Assembly: GCF_037392515.1 (NCBI RefSeq)
Contig: NC_090291.1
Span: 38,463,001 to 38,527,000 of the forward strand
DNA length: 64,000 nt
Direction of reading: 5' to 3'
Source: Haliotis asinina
Lineage: Eukaryota > Mollusca > Gastropoda > Lepetellida > Haliotidae
Within the stretch, counting starts at the first letter, position 1. Every line of letters starts with the position of its first letter. The position numbers and the translations under genes are program-made. The notes below the pieces were generated by a model. That model was not told where the DNA came from. It was given only the letters and a program-made list of their open reading frames with translations, and did no database searches. This document shows, in pieces, positions 53,935 to 64,000 of this stretch.

Positions 53935-56610
53935 ATAACTGAAAGTGTTGCTGGCCATGTGAACATGTAACCAGCCCTATATTAAAAATGGGGAACTGAG
54001 GTAAGGTGTTAAAATACTGTTATCAAAGAATTACTTACAGGGTGGTAAACTTAAATATATGCAAAAACAAATTTTACAAAGCATATCTTGGTGGTTCCTT
54101 TTGATTCATTTAGTGTCACTGGCATCTGAATGAGACAAACAGGCAAAGTCAGGATGGTCAGTATCTTTGGTATGAATGGTCTCTACATGTTGTTCTACAT
54201 TAGGACAGGGGATTTGTAACAATGCGCAGCAGCAAGTTTAACAAAAAGAACTTGGTCACTGGAAGCATTCTTTAGACCAATCACGTTTAGTGTTAAATAA
54301 GAGGGTAGGCTGATCTGTGGAAGTTATGTTTTGATTGATCATGAACATTACATACAGACTACATCTAGCTACCACAATTACAAACTATTTTAAAAATACA
54401 ATGTATCACATGTAGTCAGTGACATGGTAAAGTATGTACCCATTGAAAATGGACTGGCCCACATGTCTAGAGATAAAATAAAGTTGTAAGCCTGCAATTT
54501 AACTAGCAAGCAGTGGGACGCAGGGCAGATACTATTTCATACACTATATATGTATGTGTGATTTATAAGATTTGTCGTGATCATGTTTGAGGTTTGCACT
54601 TCTGCAGCATTTGAGGTCATTCACTTCCAAAACTGTTCAAGAGAGTACCAGTTGTAAGTGCTGCAAGTCGCTGTGCAGAGTAGTGTCGCCCGGAAATGCC
54701 CAACAGATTTTCTTGTTCTCTGATCTATTTTCTTGATGTTCCAAGGTCTGCCAGCACTATACCTGTGATTGTGGGTTTTCATATGTAGTAAATGTCTAAG
54801 AATCACATCATGTTACACTTTTTTTGTAGGAACAAAAATTCTGGACTGTGGTATAATTGAAATACAGTTGAAAGGAATATTAAACCATACCTACTCACAT
54901 CACTATTTACTGGGGCTGCAGGGATGACGATTTTCCATGAATCAAAGTGCAAATCAGTTGAACCTAGACCTTGTTAGGGGCCTGTGGCCCTCAGACCTCT
55001 GGGACAGTGACGGGTCCAGATTTTCTAACTGGGCTCCCCACTCCCAATTACCCTACCTGATCTAGATATCTGAAATGCTACTTCCTGACAGTACCTGGCT
55101 CCAACCCATTACCCACCCGTCCTGGGTATCTAACCTGTCTGAGCTCTTCCATTTACATATGATGCGCACACCGCTGCAGCGACCAATTAGATCAGCATTA
55201 GTTAATCCTCTTTACGTATTCATTAACCATGCAATTACACTTGCAATACAGATAGAACACAGATTTTTGTCCGAGTTTAAAAATGATTAAGTATAAAATG
55301 GCTAAAGCAGTCATCCTCTTTTCATGTACTGCTATTGGTCATTGTTAGGGCCTGGATAGGGTAGTACTGAGTACTTTTTGTGTATAAAGCATGTTAGTCT
55401 TGTGCATGTCCTCGTACCGATATTTGTTTTTGTGTACAAGATTATGTAATATATACAATTTATATGTATAAGTTTATGTCCATGTTCTTAATATGAAGCT
55501 TTTAATAAACATTGTTTTTGTGGTTATGAATAAATGCACATGTAAAGTAGACCTTGGTGGAGTTCCTTTCATTTACATGTCACAGACCTAACTTTCTGTT
55601 CACATGTGGTTTGTGTGTACCATCCTTAGCCTCTGTTCACATGTGATTTGTGTGTACCAGCCATAGCCTCTGTTCACATGTGATTTGTGTGTACCAGCCA
55701 TAGTCTCTGTTCACATGTGGTTTGTGTGTACCAGCCATAGTCTCTGTTCACATGTGATTTGTGTGTACCAGCCGTAGACTCTGTTCACATGTGGTTTGTG
55801 TGTACCATCCTTAGCCTCTGTTCACATGTGATTTGTGTGTACCAGCCGTAGACTCTGTTCATATGTGTTCAGTCAGTGTCAGCCATTCTTCTACATCTTC
55901 TACATCCTCTCCACATGCGGTTGGTCTGTCCTTTAAAGTACTATATGCACATATTACCGTCTGTCTCTACAGTGCCATAGATAGTCGATAGAAGTTGTCA
56001 CACACACCCAACAGCAGCTGCCGAACCTTTATTTCAACCTTTTTCCCACCCGTGCTACATAGAGTATGCCACATAGAGTATGCCGTGTAAATCAACCATT
56101 AACCGTGTTCTTTAGAGGTTTTAAAACAACTTTTTACGTATATTTTAACTGGGTAAAGCAGTTGGAGTGAATGGACAGTGTCTTTTTCACACATGGATTG
56201 AAACAAAGAGATGGTATTCTCGATCGGCGACAGTATTTCCTTTTCTTGGAGTATGTCTGTAATGCCTCTGGGTATAAATAGAGTAGCCCAAGAGGTATGA
56301 GTGATAACGAAAAATATGTCACGAGTGACATTATGTTTTAAATTCCGTCATTGAGCGTATCTCTTATGTCATTATATAAATGTATTTCCGTGTATTCATG
56401 TTTTCATACCTGGGATCGTGGAAATCGTGCACCATACGATTACCAAACAATCACAGAATACAAACCCATCGTTGTATTAATGCGTTGTCCTCCACTTTAT
56501 CTTATTGATCGTAATAATCCCTGGCAGTTCATCTGTCACCTGTGATTATAGCCGAACACTACGTACAAACTGCTCAGCCACTCAAAGCCAACAAATATTG
56601 AAACATTTAC
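53935..56610. other. gene-free stretch between convergent CENPL and MATE genes
   Basis: I see no exon. It holds the 37-bp tandem array at 55593-55873 and two late AATAAA motifs near 55.5 kb. The frames here are short and unsupported. Confidence 0.5.
55593..55873 (+). repeat. 37-bp tandem repeat, 7.5 copies
   Basis: The unit ctctgttcacatgtgattt + gtgtgtaccagccatagc recurs at 37-base steps (55594, 55631, 55668 and so on). Variants are tggttt/tgattt and catcctt/cagccgtaga. Its sequence is unrelated to the CENPL intron array in spite of the same period. Confidence 0.92.
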
Positions 56611-56616
56611 TCGTAT

Positions 56617-56634
56617 TTTATTACGAATTTTATT
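56617..56634 (-). terminator. polyadenylation signals of the MATE gene
   Basis: Two AATAAA motifs on the minus strand (56617-56622 and 56629-56634), about 230-245 bases after the MATE stop. Confidence 0.6.
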
Positions 56635-56860
56635 ACGTTATCTTGTTCATGTGATAACACTTTGTGATGAATGTGAGTCAGAAATATCGTCAATATTGAA
56701 CTTAAGTTCCAAGGGAGATGACTGAAACCAAGAACTGACCTACTTATGACGTCACCGAACAACGGACTTCATAACGACCCGACATGAAGCAATTTGGGAG
56801 CATTATCAAGTTACAGTGGCCGCTCATTTCTGGAAACCTGGGGAAGTTTTCATGATAATT

Positions 56861-59800
56861 CTATCCATTAAAGCTACAATCAGTGATATTCCATGTCGAA
56901 TTCAGGGTTTGCAAGAATTCCGTCTGTTTGACACATAAAGCTTCCGAGATCCTCTGTGCAAGTCCAGGAACAGTGGAACACTCTGGTAAGTGCCAGCTTC
57001 CAGACATAGTCCTCACAATGACACCAAACACAAGGGTGCCAATAACACATAGCACTATTATCAGACGGGAGAAAATGACTCTCATCAAACTGCCCCCTGA
57101 CTCGTTGATATGGGATGGACGTCCTTCTACATCTTCATCATCGCTGGCGTAGTCTTCTTGCATCAGTAGAGAGTAATCTAAAGTCACACATATAAAATAT
57201 TAGCCAACTTTGTATTTTCGTATCATGAATGTCATCTGTTATTAGGGTGTGTCAAAACTGAATTGCTGTCATTGTGATAACATTGATGACAAAAGTTTTA
57301 CAATGAGGGTGATGTTTCTAAGTGGATCATGTTTTAATAACCACGAAGTAACTTCCTAATGTAATGTTTGTCATCTTATCCGGAGGAGAAATTATAGGTA
57401 AGTGCTCTTAAATATAAGTGCCTATCGGGTGAGTAAATGGTACATCGCTATGACCAAACAAACGCACTGAAGAAATATAGATAGAAAATAAATATAAATT
57501 GCTTAATTTTACCAATTTACCATGAAAGTGTTTTCATAAAAGTCTAAAAAAATATAAAATTTTGACTGGAAGGTGTTGAAGTAATTTTACCACCGCCTTT
57601 CATCTCGGAGGATTTCTTGCATTTGGCACCTGCGCGTTCCTGGGCCTGAAGTACAGAGTAACAAGGTAACTTGCAAAAAACCGAAATAAAACTGTGGCTG
57701 CATGGGATTCTCAATATGTCAGCTAAACCACAGCTTAACGTGGTAGACGTCTCCACATAGATTCTAACGGCGTTGTCAAGCAAGTGCTGTACAGACCTGT
57801 GCAGCGGCACCTAGTGGCTAGTAGTCTCATACAGTAGAGAAGTTGTAACAAAGACAATGGGGATAATACAAAATCATTTACAATGAAAACAAGCATAAAT
57901 GTACTTGAGATTACTCGAGGCAAGACAACAGCATGATAAACATGATACCGGTGGGAGTGGGGATAACTAATAGGGGATTAGAGAGAGGAGTCAGAGAGAG
58001 GGAGATTGGTTCATTAGTTTTGGACTAGGTGCTGGTAACCTCACGGGATGAAATAGCCCTGGGCCCAGTTAAGCTTTGGGCGTCGTCTTTTATGTGTAGT
58101 GCTTCAGTCAAATTGCTTATTGTGTGATTATGTTGAATTTATGGGCCCAGTTAAGCTTTTGGCGTTGTCTTTTATGTGTAGTGCTTCAGTCAAATTGCTT
58201 ATTGTGTGATTATGTTGATTTTTTGCTAGTTTTGTTGTTTAATCATAAATAATGTAGGGTCACAATGTATTGTCATAATCCGGGACATTAGCTCTGTACC
58301 AAGGTGACGTACGTTTGTCGGTATTGTATGTTTATATCACATAGTCAAATCATGCGCGTGACACATACGTACCTTTGTGTCACACTTGCGACTGACCAAC
58401 CATGGTGCTTATGCGATAGTAAGTCCCATACTTAAAGAGGCACGTTAGTTGTAACCTGGGAATAACGCACTAAGCGAACCCGTGAATCAAACCAGCGAGT
58501 GGCAGATTCTGACAAAACTCGACAAAGCGAGTTACATGCCATATAGAAATTTATCTGCCCCACCATACATTATCGGGAATTCCGGTTAGGTTTAGAAAAG
58601 ATCACGGACCACTGGAGGGCATATATGCATTAACAGGAAAAAATAAACCGTCCTAGAGGGATTGGATTTATCGAGTTGTAATTGGGATACACAAAGATCT
58701 AACGTGAACAGGAACCACGCTATGTTCAAAATACAATTGAGCAGCGATGTCTCGATATTCAGAGAGCAAGAGAAGATATAGAGCTATCCGTACATAGAGG
58801 CCGGGGCATATCATCACATATCAATATGAAAAGCAAACCGTTTGATATAATTTTATCGCCCCACAATTTCAACAATCACAGATCGAAGCAATCGAGATAT
58901 CGACACAACGGTGCTCGACGTGTATGTGTTAATTCAGATTCTCACCAGTGCAGCTTCTTTCTTCCAGTCGACATTACTAAGTCTGACGCAGAAGCACATG
59001 CCTAAGAACGCAGCGGAAATGGTAAAGGAGATCCAGATTCCTGCAATACAGACACGACAGTCAAGTGCCGTGAAAGCCGTGACACGTGCTCAAGTCTAAT
59101 AAAGTAATATTTGCTGGACACGCAATTAGTAACTAGAATTGCATCCCGATCCACAAATCGTTCGTGGCACTGTGATATAGTATACAGTTACGATAGATCG
59201 TAAAGTTACGTACACTTTGTGGAGCAGGGCCCTGATTCGTGAATATACGCTTGTCACCTGAAATCGGGCCCCGGAAGTTAGCTTGACCCCTCCTCGCCTA
59301 TCTCAAGCTGCCGCTCGCGCAAAGGAAGGCGGGAATCAGCTTAGTACCGGAAGTAGTCACTAAGATCTTTCAACCAGCACAGTTTCCTGCGAATCTTTTC
59401 TAACCCGAATCCATACGTTGTTTTGGTTACACTGGTCAAGGAATGGTAAATTAGAAATAATCTTTTTTATTTGAGTGGCATTTTAGAAGTTGGAAGTCAG
59501 ATAGAACAAGTATATGTGGATAACAACGTCCCTAATTCTCGAGCACGACCCTTCGATACAGTTTTTGTATCGTTTTCAAGTACGAAGACGATTCAAGAAC
59601 CTGTATCGAAATGTCGTGCTCGAGAATGAAAGTTGTCATCCATAGATGTACTGGTTCTATGAGATATAATCTTACCTGCAATACCCAGTGATGTCAGAAA
59701 CATTAATGGGAGCCCAAGAGGAAGACATATGACATAGTATGACATGAAGGTGGCCAAAGCTCCAAATCGTTGTTGCCCAATACCTCTTAAAACTCCACCC

Positions 59801-62800
59801 AATACACTCTGGAGGTGAAACATGAGCATAAGAGCAATGTAACACTATGCTCATAGAAACGAATACAAGGATACATGACATGACATGGCATGACATTTAT
59901 TCACTTCACAGTAGAGTTTTCTTATTAAAAACAAAACATGCAACAATATCCCTGTGAAAGTACAAGCGTTCCTATAATCTTTTCCAGTATTTTTCGCTCG
60001 CTGTGAAATTGCACTGTGCATGAAAATCTGTCACTAAACATTAGAACTCTCTTCAGAGATTGAGAGATCGGTGTCAAATGTCGTGAGAACAGGTTTATGA
60101 TGTTTGACACAAGGTTGATTGTTTTGGAGTTTATCGCACTCAGCAATAAGTAATCGAATCTGGAGCAGACAATCCAGTGATCAACAGCTTGAGCATACAT
60201 TTACGCAACTGGGACACAATGACATGTGTCAACCAAGTCAGAGAGCCTTACGACTCCCGTTACTCGCATTCTAGAACATGCAAGGGTTGCTGCTGCTAAC
60301 AGCTGTTTATGCAAGGGTTGCTGCTGCTAACAGCTGTTTATGCAAGGGTTGCTGCTGCTAACAGCTGATTCATCTGTGTACTCTATTCTAGGCCCAAGAA
60401 AAGGAAATGGTTTGTAAAGGACATCAATTTCAAATAAGTGCAAGATACGGTCGCCCTCTGTGTTGGGTGATGCGCCCATCCTTTGGCGAACACCTGATGT
60501 CATCACAATTTGACATATATTTATCTTACCTCACACACAAATGCCGATTTCTGATTGGCTGAGCGCTCTTCTACTATTTTTAATGTACCCCGCTAACAAG
60601 CGAGTAACTTTTCAATGTACCCCGCTGCCTATGGCAACTCATTCGGTACTTCGTGATAGTAATTCTTTAGCTCCAATAACATTGACACATGTGTGATGTA
60701 CGGAAATAACCGATATTTTGAGAATGCAAATCGGTGGTAGGGAGATAACTCTAAATTTGTTTTTCTTATCAACAATATCTATTGATGGCTACAAAAAAAG
60801 TATTTGTACCAATGCTTCAAACAATTCGAACTTAGCATTAAAGTGTTCGGTAAGATAAATACGTTGTTCAGCGGTCCCTCGGGGCCAATGGGTTGATGTA
60901 GACTGAAAGGCGAGGGGTACATAACAAATATCGAGGGTACATCAACCCATGTCACCCCTCGCGACCCAGAATCGCATATATACTCTACGTGTCGCGTTTG
61001 GTGTCTACCTTTTAGACATATGTCCAGACAATATGAATACGATATCAATTTTTATTGTTTGATATCGATATACTTACAGGTATTGCTTTTATGGTAATGT
61101 AGATGGTGACGATTGGCATTACTTGCTTCACTCGATCTGCCACTTCACTGTAACGATAATTTGATTTATGACACAATCGCGTGTAAGTGAGTGAATTACG
61201 TTTTACGCCGCACACGGCAATATTCCAGCTCTATGACGACGGTCTGTAAATACTAAAGTCCGGACCAGACAATCCGTTATCAACATCATGATCATTAGTT
61301 GCAGGCAATTGGGATACGATGTCGTATCAATCAAGTTAGCCAGGATGACCACCCGATCCCGTTAGTCGCCTCTTACGACAAGCATACATGGGTTATATAA
61401 GACCAATTTTAACCGGGATCTTCACGGGTCCAACGTGTAAGCGAGAGCAGCTTTTACCAACATCGCGAAGAAGACGTTGTAGCCTCCACAGAATCGAATC
61501 CGGATCTTCGGAGAGAGCGAACGCATTAACCCCAAGGCTCCCCCACTGTTCCGGTATCTGTGCTGACAAACCATTCGACATGCTGCAGACAGCTACCATG
61601 GCCTATATACTACACTACTCACTCATCATCAGTGAATGCATCAGCTATTACTCTCCCAAAGAGTGTAAGTACTGCGCCCACCACTGCAGAAAATATTCCT
61701 ACAACAGAAACGATGATGAAAACATTGAGAGAACGGGAGATCACGAACTATCAGGTTCCTTGGATTCAAAATCACGCATTCAATAGGACTGCATGGCATT
61801 ACGGATATGCAATACGCCTTTCACACCATACACATTGCAATGTTGTTGTTTTTTCAAAACCGGTACATGGTTTAAAGAAAATATATGAAGTTTTGTAATT
61901 ATGTTTGTAGTTTAGGTTAAAATCTACGCAGAATTTCATTCACACTGAGGTCTTCTATTGTAATTGACAATACAGGTTACTTCACATCCAATAAACGTTT
62001 TGCTAAAAACATACAATATCTCAAGATCAAATTTAATTTCGAGATTTCTTCTATTATTACCATAGCATATAGTTCTAAGTTCTAAACACCCCATCAATCG
62101 TAATACAAGTACCAGAATCGCAATATATTGCAATACAATTTATTTGACAACATACAGCCCTAGTATTCAAGGTGTCATAAAAAGAAACCTTTGTGAAAAA
62201 ACGAAATATTTTCGTGGTGCCACAAAAATACTTGTATACATTTAAAGTAATTTCAGTTTTTTGTCAGATGTTGCCGGTTTGTATTAGTCAAGTTCTACTT
62301 TCGTCAGGTTCACATGTTGGAATAGTACACCTGATCTGTTAGCACACCTCATCTCACCTGAAATTAGTTTTGCAGTTGAGTTCGCTGTCTGACAAGCCAC
62401 GTGGTCATCACTTCCAAGCAGGTTGCCAATGCGCATGCCCACAGCAATCGACATACCACAGGACAACTGTAGCAATAAGGTTAGCGATGTTATTGATTGT
62501 TTAATATCTAAAGGGTTATGACCACAACTATCTATAATTATAGTTACAAAGAATTTAAGAAGAGCAAAGAGGTTAATACTCTTGCATTCATCCGTATGGT
62601 AATAATCAAATACAGTACATTTCCGTTAGTTATGCCGAATACAAAGAAGTCACTATTTCGGTTCCTTATAACCAGAGTTTGTTATCGCATTTTGATTATA
62701 TATACACCAACTGGTTGGTTGGCTGGTTGTTGTTTTAAGCAGCAATCTAATATTCAAGCTCTATGGTTTGTAAATAATCGTGTCCCGACCAGACAATCCA

Positions 62801-63345
62801 GTGATCAACAGCATGGGCATCGATTTAAGCAATTGGGAACCGATGACATGTGTCAACCAAGTCAGCGAGCCTGACAACCCGATCCCGTTAGTCGCCTCTT
62901 ACGATAAGCATAGTCGCCTTTTATGGCAAACATGGGTAGATGAAGGCCTATTCTATCCCGGGATCTTCCCGGGTAAGTATATCAATATGTGTCCGTCAGA
63001 AATGTAGTTTAATGTATTATGAACATATGTGTGCATTCTTAGTCAATGTGTGAGTTTGATTTTACGCCGCTTTTATCAATATCACAGCAAGATCACGGCG
63101 GGGTACTGCAGAAATGAGCTTCATACATGAATAGATTCTAGAGAACAGTTTTAGTGATCTGTTCCTCTACTGTTCTACCGCGTTGTACCCGTATGAGGAA
63201 TCGAACCAGGGTCTTAGGCGTGACGAGCGAACGTTGAACCACTACCCCGTCTGCCATGCATATTAGAATGAACGTACCATGTCAGTTAAGGCGACCATTT
63301 GAAACAAGACAGCTTGGGCTGCCAACTGCGCCTTCCCAAGATAAC
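56861..63345 (-). CDS. MATE (SLC47-type) transporter, C-terminal half
   Basis: Eight exons, in order: 63278-63345, 62358-62466, 61623-61698, 61078-61147, 59676-59808, 58946-59040, 57591-57645 and 56861-57177. All have AG/GT borders and compatible phases. They give 306 residues to TAG at 56861-56863; the first half of the protein lies beyond 64000. MATE proteins are plasma-membrane or organelle exporters of organic cations, driven by proton exchange in animals. Family matches include GYLGKAQLAAQAVLFQ, the SIAVGMRIGNLLGSDD motif, DAFTDDEEV..R, GGVLRGIGQQRFGAL and SYYVICLPLGLPLMFL. A final exon adds an acidic linker (YASDDEDVEG) and one more membrane helix (RLIIVLCVIGTLVFGVIV), the thirteenth helix typical of animal MATE1/2, then a ~55-residue outer tail with N-glycosylation sites (NST, NIT) and four cysteines. 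Ortholog within SLC47 not decided. Confidence 0.9.
58061..58225 (+). repeat. tandem duplication of an 82-bp segment
   Basis: gggcccagttaagctttggg + cgtcgtctttta...gattatgttgaa at 58061 is repeated from 58143 with about four changes. In the MATE intron between exons 6 and 7. Confidence 0.92.
59517..59642. repeat. ~126-bp hairpin-forming inverted repeat
   Basis: Arms of about 50 bases around attctcgagcacgac and ttcgatacag pair with their inverted copies, leaving a short loop at about 59572-59588. It ends 33 bp from MATE exon 5 (3' side in transcription). Confidence 0.82.
60113..60290 (-). mobile_element. SINE family B, reversed, head altered
   Basis: atcgcactcagcaataagta, gagcagacaatccagtgatc, gacatgtgtcaaccaagtca + gagagcc and ggttgctg are recognisable. 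Confidence 0.72.
60279..60371 (+). repeat. three tandem copies of a 31-bp unit
   Basis: tgcaagggttgctgctgcta + acagctgttta, three times, grown out of the SINE B end (gcatgggttgctg). Confidence 0.92.
60888..60962. repeat. nested inverted repeats
   Basis: atgggttgatgta (60888-60900) pairs with tacatcaacccat (60938-60950), and gcgaggggt (60910-60918) pairs with acccctcgc (60954-60962). Two overlapping alternative hairpins are possible. In a MATE intron. Confidence 0.7.
61188..61432 (-). mobile_element. SINE family B, reversed, full length
   Basis: gtgagtgaattacgttttac + gccgcacacggcaatattcc at the tail side, then the family order to cgggatcttcacgggtcc. It starts about 40 bp upstream (in transcription) of MATE exon 4. 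Confidence 0.88.
61440..61556 (-). mobile_element. SINE family A, 5' part, reversed
   Basis: Complement of the head (ccaaggctcccccactg), of the 'gttcgctc' stretch and of the B box (gaatcgaatccgga). It abuts the family B copy, so the two are either nested or tandem insertions. Confidence 0.65.
62716..62976 (-). mobile_element. SINE family B, reversed, near full length
   Basis: gaccagacaatccagtgatc, gacatgtgtcaaccaagtca, ccgttagtcgcctcttacga, aggcctattctatcccggga. The tail side is diverged (tgttttaagcagcaatctaa). Confidence 0.85.
63044..63257 (-). mobile_element. SINE family A, reversed, with a ~50-bp insertion
   Basis: Tail domain (gattttacgccgcttttatc) and head (gaggaatcgaaccagggtct, cactaccccgtctgcc) are split by 50-55 bp of unrelated sequence at about 63130-63183. 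It ends 20 bp from the donor of the first visible MATE exon. Confidence 0.8.
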
Positions 63346-64000
63346 CTGCAAATGAAGGACACAAGTACAGGTGTGGGCGAGCTTGGGTAACATTAACGCC
63401 TCCAGGTCTATTAAGTACATAGCATTATCGGCACAACGACCATATATCTAGTCACTGTTGCATCAGCTCTGTATACACCTTGATACAAAACCTATGTCGA
63501 ACCCGATCACACGATCCCGTTATTGGCGCAACATAGAGACTATGAGTCTTTTTATATGCGAGCGAAGCGAGCGAGGGTTGGCAACCTACTTCACTCGCTT
63601 CGGATCGAAAACTATTTTTCATGTCAAAATAAAATATCGCCACCATCAAATGTACACTCCCATTTCCTCACTTGATCGTGCTCTCAGATTTCCAACCCCA
63701 TATTTAATAATTACTCACGTGAAATATGTTTTATTCATTATTTTAAACGCCCCTCGTGGTATTCCGATCGTTCTTCGCCTCCATTACCCCTGCCAGCTTC
63801 CGACTGAACGGAGTGACGGAACAAGAATAAGCAGAAATATAAAAGAAATACCATTTTGCCTAATTTTATCATGAACCTGTTGGAGTTTATTTGTCTTTTC
63901 TGTCGTCGCTATTTTTAGAATTTTCATAACACTTATTGTACATAAAGAAAAAAAAACCTTCTGGCATTTTGGGCGAATGATGCAGGGAAGGTAACTGTAA
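63346..64000. other. MATE intron running out of the window
   Basis: No further MATE exon (for example the helix 7 region with E-W-W) is readable in 63346-64000 on the minus strand. I see no other gene here. Confidence 0.55.

Noticed and set aside
57544-57923. Minus-strand frames overlapping MATE exon 7
   Set aside because: They run through the exon in a wrong frame or into flanking intron. The splice-defined 57591-57645 exon keeps the phase.

Overview
The window looks like nuclear DNA of a gastropod mollusc, most likely an abalone (Haliotis) or a close vetigastropod relative. Reasons are multi-exon genes with GT-AG introns, a molluscan-style Toll-like receptor, ShKT-domain exons, and two very abundant short interspersed repeats. 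These repeats carry a (CTCA)n tail and a 'gcggcgtaaaactaaactca' motif that I associate from memory with abalone genomes. The genus is an inference; the animal nature is plain from the sequence.

Six protein-coding loci can be supported. (1) 1-1113, + strand: the 3' part of a gene coding three ~118-residue repeats of a domain I cannot name. (2) 14279 down to 7150, - strand: a gene of short phase 1-1 exons with a signal peptide and four six-cysteine ShKT domains; a candidate terminal membrane exon lies at 2947-3077. (3) 18579-20939, + strand: an intronless coding exon for a Toll-like receptor of 786 residues. (4) 39687 down to 31528, - strand: a complete six-exon CTDP1/FCP1 gene (RNA polymerase II CTD phosphatase, 1024 residues). 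(5) 42145-53646, + strand: a complete eleven-exon CENPL gene (centromere protein L, about 354 residues). (6) 63345 down to 56861, - strand: eight exons coding the C-terminal half of a MATE/SLC47 transporter, whose 5' part lies beyond the window. Exon borders were worked out by hand from splice sites and reading phase, and all phases close.

CTDP1 and CENPL are head to head, 2.46 kb apart, and probably share a regulatory region. CENPL and the MATE gene converge on a gene-free stretch at 53.9-56.6 kb. A decayed LINE reverse-transcriptase copy lies at 24.7-26.5 kb. Non-autonomous DNA elements with inverted ends lie at 5.2, 34, 44.2 and 47.1 kb, and a THAP-domain relic sits in the large ShKT-gene intron.

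The repeat landscape is rich. About 33 SINE copies or fragments fall into two families with unrelated heads and a common 3' tail. There are many minisatellites (31, 37, 42, 44 and 46 bp units), including a ~2 kb array of 37-bp units in a CENPL intron and an in-frame 42-bp array inside the CTDP1 coding exon. The most notable local events are a tandem duplication of the CTDP1 exon 4 splice acceptor, a decayed duplicate of a CENPL exon, and a GC-AG intron in CENPL. I found no RNA gene, CRISPR array or operon-like organisation.
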